Part shown: positions 10,727-20,100 of the stretch, piece after piece
Layout: every line of letters starts with the position of its first letter
How positions within the stretch are numbered: the stretch's first letter is position 1
From: Prorocentrum cordatum
Lineage: Eukaryota; Sar; Dinophyceae; Prorocentrales; Prorocentraceae
Direction: 5' to 3'
Length of the DNA: 64,000 bases
Assembly (NCBI GenBank): GCA_963575745.1
Contig: CAUYUJ010016060.1
Coordinates: 900,460-964,459 of the forward strand
Notes under the pieces: generated by a model
What the model saw: the letters and a program-made list of their open reading frames with translations, nothing else
Told to the model about the DNA's origin: nothing
Databases searched by the model: none
Made by a program: the position numbers and the translations under genes

Positions 10727-11830
10727 ATGCTGCAAATATGCCTGATCCTCCGTGAGGCAGGGTTCGACCTAGACGGTGTTTTGTTGTGGATGTCGTGGGC
10801 CGTTGTCGTTTCGACGTCGTTTTGCAACAGAGGCGGAACGGCGACAAAACGAGGGATAACGAACACATCTCCTCCTTGCCGCTCTAATCTCCTCCTCACC
10901 CATTCGCTGCCAGCCTCGCGCGCCCATGCCTGTCAACTTGGGTTCATTCGTGGCCGGAACTTTCTGATGCACGTGGTGCGTCTGGATGCGCGGGCGCGCG
11001 CGTGTAGCCATCATCCAGCCTCTTTGCCTCTCTTCGTCTCCTTCGACCTCCGCGCTGCCTTTCCCTCCCTCTCCCAGCTCTTTCTTCATCGCGCGCTTGC
11101 TCGCCATTGCCTCCCACAGGGGTGCCTGGATGATGTTCGCGCTTTATATTCAGGGGCTCTCGCCCACTCCCGCTGTGGGGCGGCCAGGGTCCCCCTCTTC
11201 ATGGTGACCTTGGGTGTTGCCCAGGGCTCCCCGCTCTCCGGGACCATCTGGGCTCTCTGCATGGACCCCTTCCTGCGGGACACGGTTTTCTCTGGGCTCT
11301 GCGATGGCCCAGGCAATGTGCCCCGCCCCCGAAAGGTGGTGCCTTGGGCTAGAGACTGAGTGCGGAGCGACGGCGGACGACGTGGGCGCCACCCTCACTT
11401 CGATTCGCCACCTCCCTCTCCTCAGGCCCGCGTTCGTCGCCGCCCGCCGTCTCGCGTGCCTGGTCCTGCAGCACTCGAAATGCTGTCTTGTTCCGCTGGC
11501 GGAGGGATGTGGCCTCGAGGTCGTCGAGCGAGTTCGCTCGCCTCTCTTCGCCGCTGTGTCAGAATGGGCAGACCTCTGCATGAAAGGCGCCACCGAGTTC
11601 TTGGGCTTCCACTTCGGTCCCGCTGCCACGCTGTCATCCCAATAGCAGAGCCCAGCTGCCAAAAGGAGAGCTAGAACGGCAGTGCCAGAATGGGCAGACT
11701 TGCGCATCAAAGGCGCCACCGAGTTCTTGGGCTTCCAATTCGGCCCCGCTGCCACGCTGCCATTCCACTGGCAGAGCCCAGCTGCCAGAAGGAGAGCTCG
11801 AACGAGACAGAGGTGGCCTTGAGCCGAGCA
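10727..11830 (+). pseudogene. LINE reverse transcriptase relic
   Basis: The first frame (10727-11359) reads QLGFIRGR, then SFDLRAAFPSLS with the first catalytic Asp, then GVAQGSPLSG, a typical non-LTR RT palm order. It stops at 11357. The expected next motif, ATADDVGA (catalytic Asp pair), lies at about 11370-11390 in the next frame, so a frameshift separates the two halves of the active site. Downstream the thumb-like segment ending in EFLGFHFGPAAT is present twice because of a 126-bp tandem duplication, the second copy in another frame. No endonuclease domain is visible upstream. It is a 5'-truncated, inactive fragment. Confidence 0.75.
11556..11807 (+). repeat. 126-bp tandem duplication inside the RT relic
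   Basis: CAGAATGGGCAGAC and GCAGAGCCCAGCTGCC recur exactly 126 bases apart (11560/11686 and 11645/11771). The copies differ by scattered substitutions, one of which makes a TAG in the first copy. Confidence 0.85.
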
Positions 11831-12070
11831 CCCGCTGAGGTCAGCTGCAGGAGTTGCCAGTGCTCAGATATGTGTGCCAGCTCTTCCCCCCCCCCCGCGC
11901 TCCTCCGCTCCGAGCGCCACGTCCTCCGCCGCCTCCCCCGCCTCCTTCCCGATTCCTTTGGCCTGGCGGAGCTCCTGGGGAGCCGGCCTTGGCTTGGCTT
12001 CGATCGGCGACCCCTCGCTCGCTCCGAGTGCTGGCCGGCAGTTCAGCGTGGCGGACGGCGACCCACTTTA

Positions 12071-12220
12071 GGGGGCCACATGCGAACCCTACCCCCCCCC
12101 CCCCACGATTTCTGAGGGGATGGGTGGGGTTCACTTCGCTCGGGAGCTCCCGAAAGAAGTGAACCCCACCCTCCCCTCCGAAATCGTGGGGGGTAGGGGC
12201 AGGGTTCGCATGTGGCCCCC
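12071..12220. repeat. 150-bp inverted repeat (palindrome)
   Basis: The left arm begins GGGGGCCACATGCGAACCCT and ends GGGGTTCACTT. The right arm is its inverted copy, ending AGGGTTCGCATGTGGCCCCC. The arms are about 65 bp with a loop of about 20 bp that is itself palindromic (CGGGAGCTCCCG). Mismatches sit mainly in the C-run. No matching copy was noticed elsewhere in the window. Confidence 0.85.
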
Positions 12221-12396
12221 TACACACTCCTCGGTGGGACGGGGCGGGCGGACGGGGGGGGGCCTTGCGTTGCTCCGTGGCCACGCCGAGGTGCGCGGCC
12301 CTCTCTCGGCCGCCCGGCCTCGGGGGGCTCTCACGTCGGAGATTTTTGGGAGCGTTAGAGCTCCATCGCCGAGCTCCTGGAGCTGGTACTCTCATG

Positions 12397-12572
12397 TCGG
12401 GCGTGTCCCCCTGCAGGGGGATTTTCGACGAAAAATAAAAGATACCCCAAACATGCACCAAAAGGGTCAACACATACCCCCCAAAAAAGTCCCCGGACTA
12501 TTTTTGGATTATTTTTTGATTATTTTTGGGTGTTTTTTCGTCGAAAATCCCCTTGTAGGGGGACAGGCCCGA
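12397..12572. mobile_element. TIR element family B, copy 1
   Basis: A 176-bp unit. The left end reads TCGGGCGTGTCCCCCT, then GGGGGATTTTCGACGAAAAA; the right end is the inverted form. Each end holds its own small palindrome around TCCCCCTGCAGGGGGA. The centre is A/T-rich and non-coding. A second copy lies at 34328-34515. Confidence 0.8.
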
Positions 12573-13042
12573 CTTAAGGCGAGGGCGGAGCTGACGTCGG
12601 CCGCCACCGAGGAGCGCCGCCCGCGACCGCAGAATTCCTCTTCTCCGCCCCTGAGGCCTCGCTCTTTCTTGGTTCCCGCCCCCCTTGCTGCATCGTCGTA
12701 TTTCCTCCTGGCTCCCCGATCTTCAGCCGCTGCCGCCCGCTGATCTTGAGGCTCGATGTGGAGGGTTAGGGGTGATTCTTGCCCGATCCCCCCCCCCGCG
12801 TGGGCATGGGTCCACCTAAAGACGTTGGCTGGGGTCTGGATGACCTCAGCCCACGTCCCAAGCGCACCCGAGGCGCCATTTTTTTTTTTGTTGGTTGCGC
12901 TGCTCCCGATTCGTTCGCCCATTATCTCCAGTGCCCCCGCCTCCTCCACCCCCTCGCCCTTCCTCGTGGAGTCCTTCCTTTTTGTCCTCTCACTCGCCTG
13001 TGGCTTGGCCCCCACCCCGATCGCGAGATCGAATGTTCACTT
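12573..13042. other. No gene seen
   Basis: GC-rich flank between two inverted-repeat elements. It includes homopolymer runs of C and T near 12790 and 12881 and nothing I can call coding. Confidence 0.5.
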
Positions 13043-13173
13043 GGCATCGCTCGGACGTGTGCATTTGTTTCCTTCGGCGAGGACCATCGAGGAGCATCCT
13101 TGATCATTTGGCGAAAAAGAGCCACGCACGAGACCGAACAAAAACACAGGGAATGGACGTCCGAGCGATGGCC
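13043..13173 (+). mobile_element. MITE family A, copy 2
   Basis: Perfect 14-bp inverted ends CATCGCTCGGACGT and its complement. TTCAC is found just outside both ends, a candidate target duplication. It is a few bases longer than the other copies because of small internal insertions. Confidence 0.85.
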
Positions 13174-13414
13174 AGTTCACGTTCACGATGCCATCCAATC
13201 GTGGTCCTGAGCTTTCACAAATACCATTAGCTGAAGGCGGACCCTGCGCGGCGGCAGCAGGCCGCCACCGCTTCAGACCATTGCCTGATACGAACTGCTG
13301 CATTAAAGCCGCTGTGCGATGCTGGTGCTGTGCAGTAGCTGTGGCACCGTCTTCCCAGCGACGTGCGCTCCTCACCCATTCGTTCCTTTCCTCTCGCCTC
13401 CGCCTCGTTCCTCC

Positions 13415-13981
13415 TCCGTCCTCTTCCTCCTCCTCCTCCTCCTCCTCCATGATCCTCCTTCTTATCCTCCTCCGCCTCCTTTTGCCTCGCCTCCTCCTCC
13501 CTCCGCCTCCCCCCTCCTCCTCATCCTCCCGCTCTTCCTCCCCCTCCTCCTTGTCCTCCTCCCCTTCCTCCTCCTCCTCCCTCCTCCTCTCCTCCTCCTC
13601 CTCCTCCTCCACCACCCCTCCCCCTCCTCCTCCTCCTCTTCCTCCTCCTCCTCCTCCTCCTCCTCCTCTCCTCCTCCTCTCCTCCTCCTTCCTCCTCCTC
13701 CTCCTCCTCCTGCCGCCCCCCTCTTCCTCCTCCTCCTTCCGCCTCCTCGTCCTCCTCCTCCTCCTCCTCCCCCCTCCGCCCCCTCTTGCTCGCTCCTCCT
13801 CCCTCCGTTGTTGTTCCTCCTCCTCCTCCTCCTCCTCCTCCTCCTCCTCCTTCTCCTCCCTCCTCCTCCCTTATTCCTCCTCTCCTCCTCTCTCTCCCTC
13901 CTCCTCCTCCCTCCTCCTCCTCCTCCGCCTCCTCCTCCTTATCCTCCTCCTCCTCCTTCTCCTCCTCCCTCCTCCTCCTCC
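13415..13981. repeat. (CCT)n microsatellite, interrupted, about 570 bp
   Basis: Dense CCT triplets with CTT, CGC and CCC interruptions. It is the insertion site of the copia element, and 53 bp of the same tract continue after the 3' LTR at 23296. Confidence 0.95.
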
Positions 13982-14170
13982 TGTCGTGTTTCTCCACCCC
14001 ACCCCCAATGCTCTTTGGTACAGATAGGATTGCTGATGGGTTTGCCACAGCCATTTTGGCTTAGATGCGTGCACGCGCGAGGAGCGTGCGTACTGCCCGG
14101 GACCTCCGGGGCCGACTGAAAAGATCTCTCTGCATCCCATGTATCCTTGTCGCTCTCATGTCTTCTAACA
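13982..14170 (+). repeat. 5' LTR of the copia element
   Basis: 189 bp starting TGTCGTGTTTCTCC and ending CTTCTAACA, identical base for base to 23107-23295. It carries the TG...CA ends usual for LTRs. It is short for a copia LTR. It contains a spliced-leader-like segment and two in-frame ATGs (14065 and 14158). Confidence 0.93.
14045..14065 (+). promoter_or_regulatory. DinoSL-like motif within the 5' LTR
   Basis: The 13 bases at 14049-14061, AGCCATTTTGGCT, are identical to the core of the dinoflagellate spliced leader, and 17 of 21 positions agree over the whole segment. An ATG follows immediately at 14065. It could be a captured leader, a mimic of it, or chance. A 13-base exact match in 189 bp is very unlikely by chance. 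Confidence 0.6.
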
Positions 14171-17100
14171 ATGGTAGCCGGAGCGTGGACGAGGCCGCAG
14201 AGGGAGAGCAAAGGGACGTTGCAGAGGCTTCAGGGGCCGCCGGAGCAGTGTCAGGCTTCCAAGACGGCACGAGAAATCAGACCGACGACCCCACGGGAGA
14301 ACAGGATCCGACCTGGGGACGAGGGTGGTGGTCCTGGAGAGGCTGGTCTTGGTCAGACGAGACAGGATGGGATTGGGAGTGCGATGACTGGTGGGACAGT
14401 CGCACAGCACTCTGGCCTGTCAAGCGAGACCAGCCCAGCCGTGACTTCTCGGCGCCGCCAGCGTGGCCCGGGATGGACCATCTGAAGATCTACGTGGCCA
14501 ACTTGCGCTCCTGGGAGAGGCGCACGGGCTACGCAGAAGAGGCTCGAGCAGGACGTGTACTAGAGACCCTGCCGATTGACCTGCAGGGCAAGTTCGAAGG
14601 CGTGCGACAAGATCTAGATCATTCTTCTGGACTCAGCAGGCTCGTCAGCCATCTCGAGTTACTCAACGGAGAACGCCCGGGAGACAAGGAGAGAGAGGCA
14701 CACAACAAGGCACACAAGGGAGAAAAGCTCACGGACTACGTTGTTCGACGAGATCAGCAGGTGGCTACGGCCGCTCGATATGGTTTGACTCTCCCAGATG
14801 CGGTGCTGGCCCGATACCTGGAAGAAGGCGCGATGCTCAGCGCCCAGAACAAAATCAACTTGAGAACGATTATGGGTTCCGACAAGAGTGCTGCCGCGGT
14901 GAAGCGGGCCTTGCTGGAGCTCGACGTGGTGGAAAAGAACACGCTCCCGACTCCAGCAATTTCAACGGCGAGAACCTACCACGTCGGGTCAGACGAGGAC
15001 GACGACGAGCACGGCATCTACGGTTTGTATGAGGCCGAGTTTGACGAAGACGAGCTGAACGTGATATTAGTAGCTCTGGACGAACAAGATCTGGACGAAG
15101 ACGAGATAGTGCAGGCTTTTGGTGAGACGACGGCTCCACAACGCCGTCGAACGTGGCAGGAGTCCAAGCAGCTGAAGAACGCAAAGAGGCTCGATCGTGA
15201 CTTCTTCGATCGCAGACGCACGGACGGCAGGACTAAGAAGGTGGCGAGAGATGACTTCAAGAAGAGATCACGTTGCTCAAATTGCGGGGAGCGTGGTCAC
15301 TGGCGTGAGGACTGCCGGAAGCCATTTCGCAGCAAGAGCGATAGGCTGAAGGCCGAGGCTCAGGGCCCGAAGAACGCCAAGACGGGCTCGTTCTTCTTCG
15401 ACCTGGTGGAGTCAGATCCATCGGGAACTTCAGGGACGACCTGGGCGACGCATGCGACCTTCAAGCCGGACATCTTCGCGGGATCCGAGAGGGACGAGCT
15501 GACCTTGCAGAACTTGGGCGACATGGCCCTCGTGGACACCGCAGCTGGTCAAGCCCTCATCGGCACCCCGAACGTCGACAGGATGGTCGAGGCTTTCGCC
15601 GCCAAGGGTTTCGAGGTGCAGATCGTGAAGACGGGTTTGGACAAGCTACCTCCCGCTCACGGAGTGGGCGGACGTGTCACACCAGTGGGCAAGGCGTTGG
15701 TTCCGGTGTCCTTCCACAACTGCGGAGTGGTGGAGTTCCTCATTCTACCTCATCCCTGTCCGGCTCTGCTGCCGGCCAGGTTCCTAGACTACATGAACGC
15801 CGCAGTTGATCTGGAGGCTAACGAACTCAGGGTCGGTGACAGCGACCAGAAACGAGCAGTGCCTATGACTAGGCTGCCGTCGGGACACAGGGCAATCTCG
15901 TTGATCGGTTGCGAGCCGAAGAACTTCAAGCTAGACAAGAGAATTGCCGACAAGTTTCCCTCCTTCGTGAAGAAGCAGGTCAGCTTTGTCGAGACATCGA
16001 GGTCATTGTCCGACTGCTGGATCAAGATAGGCGACACCACCTTGAGGAGGATCCACATGAACCCCAGGAAGAACAGTTTCATTCCGAGCGAGACAGATGA
16101 CCTGCCGGTACCTCCAGAGAAATTGGTCAGTTGCGCGGTGATGACCTGCCAGAGGATCGACTCGGACCCGGATCGCGACGTGGTCGAGAGCATCGAGTTC
16201 AATTGGAGGGAGGGCCCCCTTTCGTACGAGACCGGCCGCTGGATCGGCTACACAGACTTCAGGCTCCAGGAGAACCAGGACAGTGAGGGGGCTCGAGTCT
16301 CTGATGTTTGGGGCTCTAGTCTTTCCAGAGTAGGTCCTTCCTCTTCTTGTCTCGGGGAGTCTTGGGAGTCTCGGCAGACGGGAGAAACGACAGACAGGAA
16401 AGGGGCCAACCCAATCACCGGAGCGACTCTCGGCTCAAGAAGGCTCGTCAGCTCTAGCCAGCTCGATCCCATCCAGGAGCCAGCGTACTATGGCAAAGGT
16501 GATCAAGGCGACGCGTACTCTGAGAGCCTTGAGGCGCAAGGCCGGCCGCCGAGCAGCGGCGATCAGTCCGGACTCCGAGGACGAGAGGCTCACGTCCATC
16601 CAGGAGCTGACCGACGAGGACAGCGAGATGGAGCAGAACTGGGACATGCCTCCGGATCCGTGGACAGACGGAGCACTGCGCAGTATCCAGTACGAGGAGG
16701 AGGAGATGTCGGAGGCGGAGATCGAGCTCTTCTACGAGGGCAGTTTCATTCTCGTGCCGGCGGTCCGGGGCTGGAGGAGGTTCGTCATCAAGATGCTCAT
16801 GTGCCTGAGGGTGTGCGCTGCCACGAGGCTGTTGGCGGTGGTGGTGCCTCGGGCAGGACGGCTGGAGGCGCAGATCGTGGACCAGGAGGGCTGCCAGCAT
16901 CCTCAGAGCGCAATCTGGCACGGCGTCAACCAGTACGCGAGGTACTCCAAGTGCAGGAAATGCGGCAAGTCACTGTCCATGGTTCGCTTCACCATAGAGG
17001 AGATCGAGGAGAACCGCCGGCAGAGGGACCTCAAGAAGAAGGCCAAGCAGGAGCAGCGGATCAAGAAGGACGAGCTGGAAGAGATGGTTCCAGGAGATCG

Positions 17101-20100
17101 CGCACCTCTTCATCTTGCCAGGTCGGTCCCGGCGGAACCCGTTTCGGGTCTCGACTACGCGGAAGGGAGCCTGGGATCGGCGCCGAAGCTCAGGCTCAAG
17201 ATGCCACCGACGGGAATGGCCTGGACGTTGAACCCCGCGAGCAGGAGGTCGGGCAGCGCGAGCTCAGGAGCTCCTACGGCGAGGAAGGCAGTCCCTGCGA
17301 AGGCTCCTCCGGGGCACAGCCAGGCCGAGTGGGACCTCGAGCTGAGGGGACCTCCTCCGAAGCCAGCGCCAACTCAGAGAGCCTCCGACCTGGAGATCAT
17401 GCGGCAGATGATGATCGAGGACAGGGACGCTCGGAACCTTCAAATGGAGAACATGATCGGGGCCATCCAGGCGCTGACCGCGGGTATCAAGGGCAGGCTG
17501 GACGAGACGGACGATCACTAGGGGATCCCGCTCATCAGGAGTCAGGCCACTACATTTCGAACGGGCGGCTCGACGTCCAGCCTGAGCCTCAGAGAGAGAC
17601 TCACTACATGATCGAGGAGCGGCTCGACGCTCCAGCTGTTGGCTTTGCGTGTGACAGCAACTTCGTGTCTCACGAGCGCCAGGCTGTTTCGCCAGACGCT
17701 AGCGTTGCAGAGTCAAAAAGAAAGGGCCCAGAAGATCATCCCTCGCAAGACCCGACGGGGCCTCAAAGATCCCACCTGATTCTGGATGAGAGCGATCCTG
17801 GACACCAGGGGATTCTGAGGAAGGTTGGTCCCAGGAGCCCGGGGAATTGGGTGGCTTGGGGGTTCGAAGCCTCCAAGGCCCGAGTCGATCGAGGACTGGG
17901 GAAGCGGCCCCGGGTGTCGGAGAAGATCTGGGACCTGGCCCAGGGCCCCAGGGTTTCTCTTGAAGACGTTTCGCAACAAATGGGCTGGGTCTCCAGGGAG
18001 CTTGCGCCAGAGGAACTAAGTGCGTGGGCGGTGCACATGGCTCTGAGGGCCTCAGGAAAAGAAGCTAAGGACCCTCTTCCCATGATGAGGAGGTTTCGAG
18101 TTGTCAATCGAGGAACGGGGGTCACCATTCTAGACACCTTGGCGGCTCAGACTTCGTTCTCGGGAACTCTTGGGGTTCTGGAGGGTTATCCCCGGAGCAG
18201 CTTAGGCGTTACCGCGTGGGAGAAGCAGGTCGGGGCCTTAGAGAGCCAGGATCACCAAGGGCTTTCGGGCCTAGCCGTCACCTCGTCTTTCACAACATCC
18301 AGATCCCCCTGGGCCTTCATCGAGTGCAAGAAGAACCCCTCGCAGGAAACACTTTCTTCCCCTAGCGTTCAACGACATGTACGTCAGAAGGCCCTGCAAG
18401 TCTTGAGGGGGAGTGGCATTAGTGCGGGTAAGAGGAGGGATAGAAAGGAGGTTGTGTCGGCTCTCGAGCAGGAGGGGCGAACGATATGCTTGGAGCTCTT
18501 CTCTCCTCCTCGTGTCTCTCTAGAGCTGGAAAGACTAGGGTACCCGGTGTCACCTCCCATCGACCAGGACACAGGCTGGGACCTGAGGAAATCTGAGGAC
18601 AGACGAGGACTCTGGGCTACTTTGAGAGCCGATCGGCCGGCCATTGTTCTCATGTCCCCGCCCTGCTGTCTGTTCAGCGTTGCCGGGGCCCGGGAGCCGC
18701 GGATCGATCCGGAGGAGAATCGCCGAAGAGAGCAGGAGGCGCTCCTGTATCTCCTGATCTGTGTTCAGGTGGCCGAGTATCAGATTCACCACGGGGGAGA
18801 ATTCTGGTTTGAACACCCTCAGTCAGCGAAGAGCTGGGACACTCACATGCTGAGACACCTTTTGAGTCGCCCTGGGGTTCAAACGGTCACGGCCGATCAG
18901 TGTGCTTTCGGTTTATCGATTGTCCCAGGAACTCTGTCGAAGAAGCCTACCAATTTCGCTTCTAATAGCCCTGAGATTCTGACAGCCTGTGCCCGTCGGT
19001 GCAAGGGAGATCACCAGCACCAGATGCTCGTTGGCGGATCCAGGACGAGGGCTGCTCAGCGCTATCCTCGTGAACTGGTGAGGGCGGTGGCACGTGGAGT
19101 CGAGCTGGCGGCTGGTCGACTTCTGATGAATCTGAGCAACCCGGCTTCTGCATGGACGGGAGCGGACTACCCGGCATCCGCCGAGCCTGTCACGCTTGAT
19201 AGTGACTCTGAGGAGGAGCTAGGGCTGCCCCCTGAGGACCCGATAGACCCCGAAGAAGAACCCACTAAGTTCCCGAAGGCTCCATTTCAGGAGGCCGAAG
19301 GGGGAAAGCGAGCTGACTCAAGGGCTCCTTCCAAAGAGGCTCAGAATGAGATCCACAAGGTGCACGTCAATCTCGGACATCCTCGTAAGTCAGAGTTTAT
19401 TAGGGCTCTCAAGATAGGTAAGGTGAGGGAAGAAATCATTAGATGGGTTCAGGATGAGTTTAAGTGTCCACAGTGTGACTCCAGTGCGAGACCCCACTGG
19501 CGCCGCAAGGCGCAGCTGCCTCGCACGTACCGTTTCAACAAGCTGGTGGCGGTGGACCTAATGTATATAAATGCTTTCCAGGAGTCCATCCCGATCCTGA
19601 ACGTCATAGACCACGGATCCAACTACCAGGTCTGTACAGTGTTGAGGAATGAAACGGCATCCCAGGTCTGGTCAGCTTTCGTCAGAACGTGGATTCGTCC
19701 TCTGGGGATTCCAGAGCTGGTGATGAGTGACGGAGGGCCTGAGTTTCAAGGGGCTTTCTCAAGGGGCCTGGAGGGTCTTGGGATTTATCAACACGTTTGT
19801 GACGCTACGAGCCCATGGCAAAACGGAAGGTGCGAGAGGCACGGGGGCATCGTGAAGCAGGGCCTCCTGAAGGCCTCTAGTGTTGCGGTTTTGCGAGACA
19901 AGGGAGAGCTTGAGGATTTGCTGTGCGAAGTGCAAGCGGCTAAAAACAGGTTCACTCACAGAGGTGGTTTTTCGCCATATCAAATGGTGTTTGGAGAGAA
20001 CCCCCGTCTCCCACATGCTCTCCTCTCCGACGATGCCATAGATGATATAGGGGTCCAGGATCTGGCCAGGGGAACGAGAGACGGGTCTTCACCAGCCTCA

